A stretch of DNA of 64,000 nucleotides from assembly GCA_020091685.1 (NCBI GenBank), contig CM034599.1, forward strand, positions 25,853,922 to 25,917,921, given 5' to 3'. Below are positions 23,446 through 35,785 of the stretch, in pieces (the stretch's first letter is position 1; each line of letters begins with the position of its first letter). Both the position numbers and the translations under genes were made by a program. This stretch comes from Lutjanus erythropterus. Its lineage: Eukaryota; Chordata; Actinopteri; Lutjaniformes; Lutjanidae. The notes under the pieces are model-generated. The model did no database searches. It was given only the letters and a program-made list of their open reading frames with translations, and had not been told where the DNA came from.

Positions 23446-26379
23446 GCGTATGTTTTCCCATATGTACCAATATAATTTGTTTTTCCAGAACAAAATGAAG
23501 TTTGTTTTTTAATGCTTTTAGTTTAATAAAAGGAAAAACTCCATCTAAAGTTGTAGTTTTGGACAATTAAGTTTATTGTTAAAATGTTAAATATTCTGTC
23601 TCCATTACATCTCAGTTTCTTTACTCCCCAAAAATCCAGAGTTGGTCGGGCTCTAGTCTATGCACCCGTGCATTATACTTGTTTGTGTGAATCAGCTGAC
23701 ACGCTGCAGTCTGTCAGTCATCAGAATACATCACCGACACGTCTGTGTTCTCAAACACCTTGTTCTAATCTATGCATGGTTTCACACATAACAATAAGTG
23801 TGTTACCACAAAAAAAAAACATGCAGAGTTTATTAAAACACTGTGAACCACATGAGCATGTATTTCTGTCTGTGTGCTTCCACTGTAGGATACTTCTTTT
23901 GTGGAGTCACCCTACATGTCAGTGTTTTCAGTGGCTATTGTGAAGCAGAGACAGAAATGACAGTTTGTAGGAACTCGGTGAAAGAAGGGATTTAGGCAGT
24001 AATCCGCCTCACTGATCCTTTTTAGAAACAACCAACTGTCTGGCACACCGCCTGGCTCTCGCCACGACACGCCTGTGTTTGATACCTGAAGGCTGGACTG
24101 TAAACTGACACCCACAGTGGCATTTTCTGCGTCCCACATACCTCACATCAGATGTGGGGTACATTGGAGCCACTTCCTTCAGTTGGTGAAACGGCTGGTT
24201 GTTGGCTTGCTGCTGAGCTGATTACCACAGGGTTGATGAATGCTTTAGCCATGAGGTTTTTTGTATTAATGTTGAATTTGTGGGTTTAATCTTTTAGTGC
24301 TACATTTGCAAGTCCCAAAGTGTCATAATGTTATGGGTTATTTTGCCCCTGATGGCTCAAGTCAGGTCAAAGACAAATAGAATATTTAGTTTTTGCATTT
24401 CCATTTTTTTTTGTTTGTTTATGGTATAAACAAGTAAACTTCTCCATCAGACTGGAGTCTAGTAGGTGTCATCTGTCTAGCTTATCCATGCATTTTAAAT
24501 TATCTGTGTGCTGATCAGTGCTAGTTCAACAACTAAACAAAAGTACTCTGTCTGAAAAGCTAAGCAGTTGCCAAAAAAAGGAGTCTGAGTAATTAAATCT
24601 TGCGCTATAAATCTTCCAGTCTTCTTGAAGTCAAGTCTGGGCCTGGGTTACAGTATATTTTCATATTCCCATAGATGTAATGATGGTTCTCATTCATTGT
24701 CTTTCATCTATCTGCAAACAAAGTCAAGTTTCTATTTTTAAATGTGTATTTGATTTCATTTTAGTCTGGATAAAGCTTGTGCCCTGTCATGTCTATTAAA
24801 GCATGGAGTATTTTGGTCCTCTGGGCTCACTGTAAAATCCATTACATGAATTTAGTGTAATTAACTAATCTGTTCTCATTAAATTAATGTAAATATACAT
24901 ATTTCATTTATGGATGAGAGCGGCCATATGACCACCACATTTTGTGTGAAACAAGCACTGTACAAGCAGCCAGTCTGTATGTCTGTCTGTGGCAAATACC
25001 TCATCACAGATCAGTTAATGATGTTACTGAGTAAATGACATTTTTTGCTGTGAAAGAAAACGTCCACACCATAAAACACGTGCTATTAGAATGAAGCTGG
25101 GTTCAGTGGTGACAGAACAGCAAAATAGTGTCTGAATAATAGATTTCAGAAATCTGTCACTTTTCTTTATTAAGATTCAGTTACATCATTTGTCAGATAA
25201 TAGAGACATACTGACAAGACCTTTATGTCTTTAATTTTTTTTGTCTTTTCAAATTCAGTCAATTTAAATTCAGTTAAATTCAATTTAAAGTATGAAGGCA
25301 GCCCAGGCACTAACTTAAGTTAAAACTAATAGTTTATTTTCACAGTGCTGTATTGTACTGGAGTCAAGTATTATTCTAGACTTTTTAACTGACAGCCAAT
25401 GCTGCCAGTTAAAAAAGTTCACATGACATGTCATTTTCTTTGTCAGGAACTGAATGGCACCTTTATTTGAGTAAATGTAGTCATTTTAATTTCTTTTTCC
25501 ACTGGTTGTGGTTTGAGAGATGTATTAAAGTTTGTAGAGCTTTGATTTATGTACAATCTGGCCGTTTTAACACCTAATGTGAATTGACCTCTTTGTCTAA
25601 TGGTGGCTCTGACTATGGGGGATAACGCATGCAGCAAAGGCCACAGACAGACACACAGAACAGAGACACACACACCCATACCGCCTACTCACACATACAT
25701 GCGGCTGGAGTGGTTTATTGGGTGGCAATAAAACGAAACGTTGTGTGAAATGAATCCAGTGTGACTTACAGTGTTTTGGAGGCTGTGTTTTCTTAGAGAT
25801 GAAGAAATGGACCCGCCCAGAGTGTCATGTTTATATAAAGAATTTTTATTTGAGTTTAATTTTCCAACTCTACAGGTGGGAATCTGTACGACCTGACCTT
25901 CCAATCACAAGATCTAATAAAATGCACAATCCTTGGCATACAACCTGTGTGACCAGAAAACACAATGTTTTAAAGTCTGTGTATAAGCCTCTTTTGTATG
26001 ACTCAATTTATGTTTCATTTAACTTGATACATCAAATAAAATAAAGGCAAACACATGGTCCTGTGGAAACTGCTCTGAATAAAGAAAAGCTGACTCTGAT
26101 TTATACGAATTTTGAGAAACATGTTTATTTGATGCCATGGATACCACAATAGAAGTCCCTGCTGTAAGTTAATAACATAACAGGTGTACACAGGAACTTA
26201 AGCTCCAGTATGCAGTCTGCCCTCTGGGAACGGCTGCTCTGTGTTTGTATTAAATTCTTTGTTTAACCACCTTAAATCCATGTCACTGTTTTTTTACATC
26301 AACCATACCCCTATTATCTCTGCTTTTTATAAGGAGGCCTCTGTATTTTCTGACTGTGCGCTTGTATGTTTGCACGCAG
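23446..26379. other. Non-coding block
   Basis: No exon or element is supported. The open frame 23584-23943 (+) contains frequent S/C/H residues with no family signature. The region is AT-rich with scattered T or A runs. Confidence 0.5.
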
Positions 26380-26450
26380 GAAGTGCAGAGCTGTGTGGCC
26401 AGCCCCTCCTGCGAGAGTGAACCTCAGCTTACATCAAACCTCATTCACAG
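26380..26450 (+). other. Candidate 71-nt exon with good splice sites
   Basis: A pyrimidine-biased stretch ending GTTTGCACGCAG (AG at 26378-26379) is followed by a 71-nt segment of higher GC and then CACAG/GTAAGA (donor at 26451), close to consensus at both ends. Two of three frames are open: one begins EVQSCVASPSCESEPQ, the other KCRAVWPAPPARVNLS. It could be a coding exon of an unrecognised + strand gene, a 5'UTR exon of the gene whose coding part starts at 57170, or a long non-coding RNA exon. The second frame leads in phase into the other candidate exon at 43298. I recognise neither peptide. Confidence 0.4.
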
Positions 26451-28664
26451 GTAAGAGCAAAATTAATCAATCAGTCACACACACAATCAAGCACATCAGA
26501 TGCTCTGTTTCCATGTATTATCACAGAGTGCCAGGGTCATGATATAAATATATCACTTTTTCTCACGTGACCTATTCCTAAAATACTGCAAGAATGTTGT
26601 GGATAATTGTCATCATCAAATAGCGTATGTTTTGTTTTAGATGCCACTAATCTACTACGGTGTACATATAACTGCCCTAAAGCAATATCACATGAGAGGG
26701 AGTGCTGTTGTACTGAATATCAGCACAGCTGGTCGTAGGCACAACAAATCTACAAGCGCGATTTGTTAAACACTAACTGCACACTAATGTTAGCTTGCTA
26801 GCTACTTTGTGTACGTCCACATATTATTGCAGAAGAGTTCAGTTTAGTTGTCAGGATGCATAAGGATGGATCCTTATAAATCTTAATGGGCCGAATGTTA
26901 CAGGATTTTATGATTAAAATGTCAAAGGCTTAACTACTAATAAATCTATCCTGAATGCCTCTTGTCCAATCAAATTACTTGGCTGGAACTAACTAACTTT
27001 GGTACATTTATATAATCTTTTGCCATTATCACAATAATATTTATAATTCCTTGTGTCCACTTGTGTTTATATATACCAACCACTAAGTAAGGCGCTAAGG
27101 AATACAAGTGAATGGGATGATATTTATTAAATATTCAACATTAGACCAGAACTATTGAAGTTGTGTATCGAAGTTTGCACACAAATCAGTAAAACTACTG
27201 AAGCATATGGATGGGATGTGATAAAATACCAGTAGAGTAGTAGTCCCACAAACTGAGGAATGTCGTACCCTCATCGAGAGAAGAACGAAGCGCTGGGACT
27301 ACGCCACTACTTTCTCTGCAAATACTTCATTTTGCAGCCAGCCAGGCAAACCAAAATAGCCCACAGTGAGCAGCTCCAGTATATCCCCCCAAGGAGGAGG
27401 ACGGCAGTGAAGGGAGTCAGTCTCACGTTGCGCGTTTCTCCGAAATCCAAACTTGCCAAGAGTAACATAAAGACAGTGACACCATATCCTTCATAAATTA
27501 CCGTATATTTGACTTGAGCTGTAAAAACTTACTTGTAGGCTACATGATCAGTGGTATTTTGTATATTTTTACCTTTCTTTCTAGCACATTGTTACATGAG
27601 AAACACTCCTTTATATCTTATGTATTATACATTCATGTACTTTTCATTTGTTTACATCTTTTGAGAATTTGGAGAGAAACATCGAGTTGTGAGCACTGCC
27701 TGTTTGCAGACATAATATGTTTCCTTTGGGACAGCAGTCTGTAACCTTAGCCACCACTAACATGAGGGATTTGGCCTCATTTGCCAAGAGGAAAGTTATT
27801 AGTATCTGTGGGCATTTTATTGCCAGCTGGATGGACAAATACAACAATTAAGGAGGTTTGGAACGTATGAAAGCACCGTGGATTGAAGCAGGCATATTCA
27901 GCAATTGAATGCATATTTGATGCATAATCACTTGCTTTACATGAAACCAAATACCTGGTGTCTGTGCTTCGAGAACCTGAGACCTGGTTCTTAAAGCACA
28001 GAGACACATGGATTTAATGCTTAAACATCCAGCCACCGTTCTTTAAACAGAATATCCAGTGGTTTATGATTTATATACTTATGATTTGCTAATAAAATAT
28101 TTGCTTTTTTCATTCATTAGAATTGTTGCAAATCAATACAAGACACCCTCTCATACTAATGTCTCACATAACATGGTGCCACACGAGGGAGTTGAAGTGC
28201 ACAACAAAGTGATAGAAGTCCTGGCATGTGTAGCAGGAAAGACTGTCCACAGCACATCTGGATTGTGCGGATTCTCCACCACAGTTTGTTCTTTCGAGTA
28301 CGCTGGGCCGTTCAATAAGGGGAGACAGGTGCTGGTAACTGCACATTTGCATATGGATGCTCTAAATGAGGACCACACTTCAGGCAGCAGTCTGGAATAT
28401 TTTGAACAGATGGCACTTGTTCAGCAGAGTGAGGTGAAGGAGAGGTACACATTTGTTTGTAACTGGTGCTTTAAAAAGTATGTTTATCCAGGATGCCTGT
28501 CACACTCAGTGGGATGCCGTCATTGTTTTTGATTTATATGCAGTTTTTTCAAATAAGAATACAAATGAACACAAAACTAATGACTTTATCACACCAACAG
28601 CACTTACTAATGCATCAACTGCAAAAACCTGTTATCAAAATCCTTTAGACAGTATGGTAGAAAG
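26451..28664. other. Non-coding block with a 157-codon open frame of unknown meaning
   Basis: The frame at 28059-28532 (+) is one of the longest in the window. Within it, an acceptor-like TTTTTTCATTCATTAG ends at 28120 and a donor-like GAGAG/GTACAC follows at 28444, which would define an exon of about 324 nt with an open frame throughout. I recognise no domain, and a frame of this length is expected a few times by chance in 64 kb. Parts of it are open on the minus strand too. Rated as unproven. Confidence 0.25.
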
Positions 28665-28800
28665 TAGGGGTTGACCAATGTGTTTTTCAGGTACAAATAC
28701 CAATAGCAATTTTTGTTATCATAGCCAATATTTGTAACGAATATATAAACCAACCAATATGTCTTGCTAAAATTCAGAATAACATGAACTTGAAATGCTT
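28665..28800 (+). mobile_element. hAT-like element 5' fragment
   Basis: The start TAGGGGTTGACCAATG is followed by 'aaataccaatagcaat' and 'atagccaatatttg', a decayed version of the TAGGGCTGACCGATA / GGCCGATATTG family also seen at 23360 and 55838. The right end was not found. Confidence 0.45.
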
Positions 28801-28919
28801 TTAAGCATATGTTTAATTAAGATAAAACTCTGCAACATTATTTTAAAACAAAAAATGCAGGGAGCTTCCAGCAGCATTTCTTAAAGTTAACGTTAAAGTA
28901 AATAAAAAGACAAAGGCAG

Positions 28920-29265
28920 CTGCATTCAAGATTCAAGAACTTTATCGCAGTTGTGCAGGCACAACAAAATTGTAGTTGTGTTATCCTCAAATTGTGCTTG
29001 TATTCACACATATTTAGATATTTAAGATTCACACTTATTTACAAAATAAGCAATATAGAGTATAATAAATTTAAAAAAATATTATTGACAGTGAAAATAT
29101 AGTTAAATACCTTGGCAAAAAATAATATAAGCAATATGAAAATACAACACTCGTAGTTCAAAGAGTGCAAGTAGTGAGGTGCAAAAGTGTTCAGCAGCCA
29201 ATAAAATATTAGGTCCTGTGTGGCAGATATGGAGTGATGGTCTGTTTCATTCAGTGTCACATTTT
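28920..29265. repeat. Teleost interspersed repeat ('caagaactttatcg' module)
   Basis: ATTCAAGAACTTTATCGCAG is followed by 'gcaggcacaacaaaattg', an A/T-rich stretch with ATATAAG units, and 'gtgcaagtagtgaggtgcaaaagtg'. From memory this order matches a widespread fish repeat that starts 'ttcaagagctttattgtc' and ends in GTGCA-rich sequence. The ends are approximate. Confidence 0.5.
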
Positions 29266-30140
29266 TAGATTATTTAGCCTCATCAGCAATCAGATAAAAT
29301 AATAATTATAATAATAATTATAATTTCTTGTGATAATTGTGGTAAATGTGGTAAGTGATAAGTGGATGATGCCTATTAGATATCATAAGAAAAATGTAAT
29401 TTCTCAATGCAGTTTAGAATCTGACCTATTCAATGAAAATTATTTTAGGTGGTATATCATCAACACTCTTTAGTTTAGTGACCTGCCCTGACTCCACAGT
29501 TGTTGCTGTGTGTGTGCGGTGTCTGTATTAAACAGCAGCCTGGAACCTTTAAGTGGGAGACACATGTTTCAGCAGGGCCATTACTGCTGAAACATGAGAA
29601 TGTGTTTTCACGTGCACACATATACACCCGCACACGCACACACTCGCAGCGAAGTGCACATATGAACCCTTGAGCGCACACACAGGTGTGCTGGCAACAG
29701 CATCTTTCAGCATGACAGGGCTCTACCCTGAGGTACACACTGCAGAGTGGAGAAGCTGTGTGAGTGTATGGGTGTGTGTATAAGTGTGTGAGTACAAATG
29801 AGGAGGGAAGTAGGTATTGGCGAGGTCACGAACTTCTGAATGGGGGGAAAAAGAAGCGTCCTTGTGCTTTTCCATTACATCTCACTCCAAAGACTTCTGT
29901 TGTGCGTTTGTTGTAGATACCAACCAGATCGTGCATAAATCTTCTCTTCGGTGGATAAATGCTCTTATTCTTATTATTTCTTCTGAGAGACATTATAAAA
30001 TAGGCCACTGCAGACTTTGGCTTTATCAGGGTCGGGCTTTCCAGTGCATGAAGCATATTGGCATTTGAGTGGCTGTTAGGATGGTGAGTTAAGAGGAGGT
30101 CCAGAAGTCTAGCTTTTTTCCCAGACCACTTGAAATGTAT
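29266..30140. other. Non-coding block
   Basis: AT-rich with ATA/TAA repeats near 29295-29330. The CA/TG-rich 29590-29800 explains the cysteine-rich open frames there. No gene is supported. Confidence 0.5.
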
Positions 30141-30683
30141 TACACTGTAAAAATAAAAATGTGTTTTAACTTTAAAGTCAGGGTCAACTTAGGCTGCCTT
30201 AAATTTTAGGTAAATTTATAATGATTAAGCTCAATATTAATTCAGAAAACCTATTCAACCAGGTTAACATGTTCAATTAAACCAGTAACTTCTCAATCAG
30301 ACTGACAAACATTGCAAACAAATATGATTTCTATTTCCACAAACAGCTTAAATTTATGAATTTTTTACTTATACGGTGTTACGGACTGAATTCAGTGTGA
30401 ATTATTATGAAAAAATACTTCCTAATTTGTTGATCATTTTTCTTTAGAAACATAATTTAATGGGTTGATTGAACTCTGTACAGGACATTCATTCAACTCA
30501 TTTCAAGCCAAAAGACTTAAAGTCAGAAGAACTTGTGTTTGTAAGTTTTGAAGTGTTCTGAAAACAATTACTAGAAATATCAAGTTTAATTAACTTGAAT
30601 CAAAGCTTGTATATGTCTGTTGAGATAATGAGAAAAGATTTGTTGATTCCACTAAATCTTGTATGATTTTTTTTTACAGTGTA
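30141..30683. mobile_element. CACTG-ended MITE with TA flanks
   Basis: The left end is TACACTGTAAAAA (30141-30153) and the right end TTTTTACAGTGTA (30671-30683), an exact 13-bp inverted pair. If TA is the target duplication, the element is the 539 bp between, from CACTGTAAAAA to TTTTTACAGTG. The interior contains the paired strings 'ttaacttt' and 'aattaacttga' but no coding frame. A related short copy lies at 18048-18230. This end type is very frequent in teleosts; superfamily assignment is uncertain. Confidence 0.8.
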
Positions 30684-32623
30684 TGCTGAACAGTTATTAT
30701 GGAATTTTTGCACAAAAATAAACTGCCTGCCCGAGCAGCAGCTGACATTTAACACTGTGGCCTTCAAACTATCTACACGATAACTGAAAAGGATTTTAAT
30801 AAATAAATTTGAAGTGACACAACAGGTAATATCCATGCATGATATTAGCTTTTGAATAGATTCACATACAACCGTAGAACAACTCAAAAACAACACTCGA
30901 TTAGATTAGATTAGAGGAGATGTTGCTTTTCCCCAAGGGGGCGCCATGCTTACAGTTTTCTGCCATCTGTTGCAATCAGATGACCATCAAAAGACAATTA
31001 AAGTAAAAAGTTCGGAAGAATTCTTTTTCACGTTGATGTTATGGTCGTCAGGTTTAGTGTTTCAGTGTGCTTTTTCCTCTCCACACTTTGTAGTCTGTTA
31101 AAACCAGTGAAAGTTTATTGAAGTCAAGCTTTTAGAGAGCTTCAAGCATGCAGTAAATACATTATATGGTTCTGCTCAGTTGCTCAAGCCAAGGTTTTAT
31201 CAGACAGATCTCAAGTGCCGCTCACTCGTCGCCGTGTGTGAGCTGCTGCTGTGATGGCGCTTTTTCTGCGAGCACAGTTGCTCCCGCTGCCGCTCATTTT
31301 CTTTCTCTCCTTGTCTGTTTTTCACTTTGTCTCTATGTCCCTCATACACAAAACAGCTGCCCATATGCCTCAGCAGCCCACCAGCCTTCAGCAGCAGCAG
31401 CAGAAAGTACTTAGTGGTCTAAAAGAGGGAGCAGTGGGTTTTGTCATAATCCCTGTTTGGGCTAGAACAGACTCCTAAATAAACTGCTGCAACGGGACAC
31501 CACTGTTTACCAGCCGTGAGAGGATTGTATTCAAAGTGTAGCGATGTTGTCTCTGTGGTCAGTCAGCTGTGATGAACCAAAACAGAAAGGACACTGGCAT
31601 GTGTCCTGCAGCAACAACAGTTAGAGGGAAACACGCAAAAGTTTTCACAAAATTATGAGTAAGGTTTTTGTCAGTGTTTTGAACAACTTGTAGTCCAAAA
31701 TAAGACCTGATGTGAAAACAAACTAATTACTTCCAAACCTCCACTGCCATAAGATGTCGGTACAGAGGAGAGCTGTAGGCCTGTGTGCAAAATATGTCTC
31801 TGAATAACTAATGTTTTCATTTAATGATGAGGAGAGAAACAAGACAACACTGTCATATGTTTGTGATGAGCTAATGTGGGATATTTGCAGATTGTTATAA
31901 ATTAAAGTTATAATATAATGAAGTTGATGCTTTATTTGGGCTCTACTCTCGCAGGATTTATTTGTAAAGGCCTTACTGAAAGCTTGATCTAATGGCTTAA
32001 AAGAGACTTACACTGATTTAAAATTGCACTCCAATAACATTGTTTTACTCAGGATGGAGAGTAAAAAAAAAAAGTATTAAAATTGTTGCAGCAGAACAGG
32101 AGATATATCCCAAAACCTGAAAATGAGTTAACATTTTAGCACCTCCTCTTTTGTATCAAAGCTGATGGGTTTTTGGTTAAATGCTGCTAACCCCTGTATT
32201 TTCAAAAAAGCATTATTTTCCCTGAAGCAGACTAGTAAAACATTTTTGGAAATTTACTGATTCTTGCATAGAGTTAGATAAAGAGACTCTCGTTACTGTC
32301 TGTTAAATGTGAAGCTGCAGCCAGGAGAAGGTCAGTTTAGCTCACCATGAAGACTAAGAAAGGAGGACAATCAGCCAACATGTTCCCAGTACACAGCTCT
32401 ATACTCCAATTCTGATATAATATAGACTTGACATAATAAAAGATTGACACCCTCATTTTTGCAGACTGAAAATGACATTTACATTAAGAGTAAAGAGAAA
32501 AAAAGAACAGTGGTAAAAATCCATTATTGGCCTACCAAGCGCACAAGTTCGTGGCACATGTCCGTCTCCATCTTCTCAGCGTGCATACACACATTGCATG
32601 TGCACACATGTCAACATTTAGGG
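30684..32623. other. Non-coding block
   Basis: No gene is supported. Near 30900 the string GATTAGATTAGATTAGA is a short tandem. A CAG run at 31388-31402 gives a short Q run in the frame 31251-31478, which has no other coding sign. Confidence 0.45.
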
Positions 32624-32662
32624 GTGAAACACACACACTCAGACACACACACGCACACAGTG
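32624..32662. repeat. (CA)n-rich tract
   Basis: CACACAC units are broken by T and G. The HTHT-type peptides across it are artefacts. Confidence 0.8.
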
Positions 32663-33559
32663 ACCTTGAGGGTGTTAGCGGTGTTGACGTTTGTTTGGAC
32701 GGTGTTTCAATTCCTCAGACTGCTACGAGGTCACATGGCTTGACATCAAAGAAAAGAATTTCTTCCTGGGCGACTCTGAGAGCTCCGCTGTTTATTCTAC
32801 AAGTCTGACTGTCTCGCTGTCTGTGTTTCTGTCTGTCTGTCTGTCTGTGGGGGTGACTGCCGCCATGCCTGCCTCATTTGTCTGATTATCTGCGTCTCTT
32901 TGTTTGTCTCTTTGTACACTTTTTTTGTGACTCAAACTTCCTGTTACCTTATTTCTTGGTCTTAGTCACTGTTTCTTTCTTTTTCATCACCTCATTGGAA
33001 AAATGTATTTTCTTATTGAACTTTGGCAATACAGAATCACTCAGTGTGCTATCACTGTAGAGAAAGATTAACTGTGGGCTACAGTGGAAAAGTATTTTGT
33101 TGCCATGTACATTATGTCGTCAGCTGCCTGCCTGTTAATGTGGAGTGACTGGATTTGGCCAATTCTTGGGAGCTTTTTCACTTGAATGCCATTTAGTGAA
33201 AATTGCTGACTGCTCCATTTCCCTCCATTTTAAACAGATACTGATTTGCTAAGCAGCATTTCTTTCAACCGCAGCCAGTGGAGATGTTGTTGAGAAAACA
33301 TAGTTGCGTCTTTGTGGTTTGGAGTGTTTTCCACCTGTCTCTATAACTCATTGTGTTCATCTTTACACTACAAGTTGGGACTGGATTAAGTGATATGTTT
33401 GTTAGTTCCTGGCAACAGATAAAGTTTTAAAAAAGGTGGGAGGAAGAACAATAGAGCGTGTTAAATTAAAGGGATGGTTTGCCACCAGACAGCCTTTTCT
33501 GGCAGGCAACTCCTGTAATATAAACTTTCTCCAAACTAAATCCAGAGGCAAATTAATTT
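32663..33559. other. Non-coding block with (CTGT)n
   Basis: A tetranucleotide (CTGT)n run lies at about 32829-32848. No gene is supported. Confidence 0.5.
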
Positions 33560-33950
33560 TACCTTGCAGAACACAGGAGATGCTCATCTACTGTTGTGTG
33601 ACATCACTGAAACAGAATTAGTCCTTATACCCACAGAAGTCACACAATAACACAAACAAACTAACAGACTGAGGCAGCAGTAGACCAGAAACACCCGTGT
33701 TCTCAAGGTAAAAGTACTGATTTCACCTGAAGAGTTCGGATCATTTGAAGACAGTGACAGTTGGCTTATATAATGGTGGTGTCCCGTCAGAAAACGCTGC
33801 CGGACAGCAAAGGAAAGTGATGAAAGTATTCTAAATATAGCATACACTTAAACTGATAAAGATTTTTCTTAGGTGGTTCTTGTTTAAGTTTCTAAATTCT
33901 TGTGCACCTCATACAGCCCCACTTCAAATAATCTGAACTGTCCCTTTAAT
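33560..33950 (-). repeat. Teleost repeat X, copy 2
   Basis: The right edge ACTTCAAATAATCTGAACTG then TCCCTTTAA aligns with 20109-20135 and with the reverse complement of 61195-61225. The left part shares 'caggagatg', 'acttca/catcac' and 'gaagtcacacaataacacaaac' with copy 1. The middle, between about 33720 and 33890, is strongly diverged or replaced. No coding frame is seen. Confidence 0.6.
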
Positions 33951-34961
33951 AGAATAAATTTCTCTGTCTTCTCGCAGTGTTGGAAGCACCAAGCTGTGTC
34001 TTCACTGCAGATTAATTCATATGGATGTGTGACTGTGAGCTTTTCCCCCCAGGGATGTGTTTTGTTTTGATGTCCTCCACTGCAGCCAGATGAATGGCCA
34101 CATGGAGAGCCGCTGGGGAGGAGGGGACCTTTGGACATGTTAAAGGACACCTGTGGGGCTTTGGGGGGCCTCTGCATGATGGACAGGGTTCCGCTTCAGG
34201 TGGCAGTAATTTCTCTAAGCCGTAGGGAGGGGCACTGGGGTCGGATTTTGCGTGCGTGCGTGTTTGTGGGCTGCGAGCGTGTGCATGTGGTGTGTTTGTG
34301 CCTGTGTCACAAGTCAGAAAACAAGTTGGAGTGTTGTAACATTGATGGTTTGCTGAGTGTGTGTATGTCTAAAATAAGTGCTCTCTTTCAGCGTGCGCGA
34401 GTCTTTGTATACCGTGTGCATGTGTGTGCACGCAGGCTTATCTCTCTGACAGTAATTGCTTCTAATACCACCGGGAACACCACACAGATCGTGACAGAGT
34501 CTCAACCACAACTAATGATTATGTAAATACGATAACCATCTGAAGACATGATTGTCTGTGTGTGTATGTGTGTGTGTGTGTTTGTGTGTCCAGGGTAATA
34601 TACTTCTATCTCTTATCATATGGAGATCAGCTGTTAGACAAATGTGGCATTGTTGAAGGCCGTGGTAGAGCGCGATGTGTGCATGCACGCATGTGTGTTT
34701 GTGTATGTGAAGCTTTACTAGTTCAGGGCCTTGTCTGTTCTCCGCACCTGATACTGAACTGGACCGATGTAGCCGGAGAGCTCCAGGCATTTTAGATGAG
34801 AAGACGGGAGCTTGTTATTAAATGTCACAGGCTGATCTTCTAGAATAACCAATAATGTTCCAAAGACTACCTCAGTATCCACACACACACACACACACAC
34901 AGCCTCCCAGTGTGTGTGCTAGAATTAATAAAACAGGACAACATGAAACTTAACTGTTAAC
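33951..34961. other. Non-coding block with several TG/CA tracts
   Basis: TG tracts lie at about 34556-34590 and a CA tract at about 34880-34902. The 131-codon frame at 34131-34526 (+) runs through TG-rich, C/V-rich sequence without a domain signature and is treated as spurious. No gene is supported. Confidence 0.5.
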
Positions 34962-35352
34962 AAGGGGTGTCACAATTTAAATATTAAATCAAACATTGAT
35001 CAAAATGAGCTGTCAATTTCAAAACTAATCAATCAAAATTAGAAGCAGAATTGCAATTCTCCCTACTTGCAGTATCTGGTCAGTGTCCGATGAGGAAAAA
35101 GCAAAAAACAACTCTTCAGAGACAACAACGTAGCTTACTGGTCATTATATCACATATCTTTAAAAGAAGAATTTGAAGGTAAATGACGGTTGTAAGGAAA
35201 CCAAACATCTTTACAAATCAAGACTCAATTATCTAACAATGGCAGAGCCGTCAATGCTAAAAAAAAAAGTGTAAATTGGAAATCGAATTGAATTGTGACC
35301 TTAAAATTAAAACATAAAACGAATTGTGGATTTGGAGAATTGTGCCACCGCT
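34962..35352 (+). mobile_element. Small hAT-like MITE, copy B
   Basis: The left end AAGGGGTGTCACAATTT and right end GAATTGTGCCACCGCT are inverted with few mismatches. The body aligns with copy A (6346-6735) and with the reverse complement of copy C (48480-48817), sharing 'aatgac(a/g)gttgt', 'tctttacaaa', 'taacaatggca' and an A-run. At 391 bp it has no coding capacity. No convincing 8-bp target duplication was found, perhaps through decay. Confidence 0.75.
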
Positions 35353-35440
35353 ATCATTAACTGACACCTTGTGTTATCGATTTACAGTAAATGTCTTTCT
35401 TTGACAAACTGCTGGAATGCCGCTTTCCTAGCCTCAGTCA

Positions 35441-35785
35441 TTAAAGCTATAATACGTAACACTTCCGCATTAAAATGTCTAAATACGCAACGGCAGAAGT
35501 TGTGAGAGGTGAGAAGTTGTACTTACATTTTCCTAAATATTTCAAACAATGTTCAAATGTAGAGAGCCACAGCTTCCATCCTGCTCGCTGTTATAACTAG
35601 TTGCTGTAACTTCCAAGAACACATGGGATACATCAGAGAGTGAAGAAGGAAATCGGGGAACGTGACTGTGAAGATAACAACTCTCATGATCCTACACCAC
35701 TTCACAGTGTCAATAAACTGTCCTTTGTTATTGTTTCAATATGGGAGAGACCACTAAAAGCAGAATTTACATACTGTACGCTTAA
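35441..35785. mobile_element. piggyBac-like MITE flanked by TTAA
   Basis: Both boundaries are TTAA (35441-35444 and 35782-35785). The sequences just inside, AGCTATAATACGTAAC and the reverse complement GCGTACAGTATGTAAA, are inverted, with mostly transition differences. TTAA target duplication is the mark of the piggyBac superfamily, and an 'aagctataatacgtaac' start is a common fish repeat. The interior is about 337 bp and non-coding. Confidence 0.6.

Noticed and set aside
27260..27496. 78-codon + strand open frame with basic residues
   Set aside because: No start context, splice sites or family resemblance.
34131..34526. 131-codon + strand open frame rich in V, C and H
   Set aside because: Runs through TG-rich DNA; composition follows the dinucleotide bias and no motif is visible.
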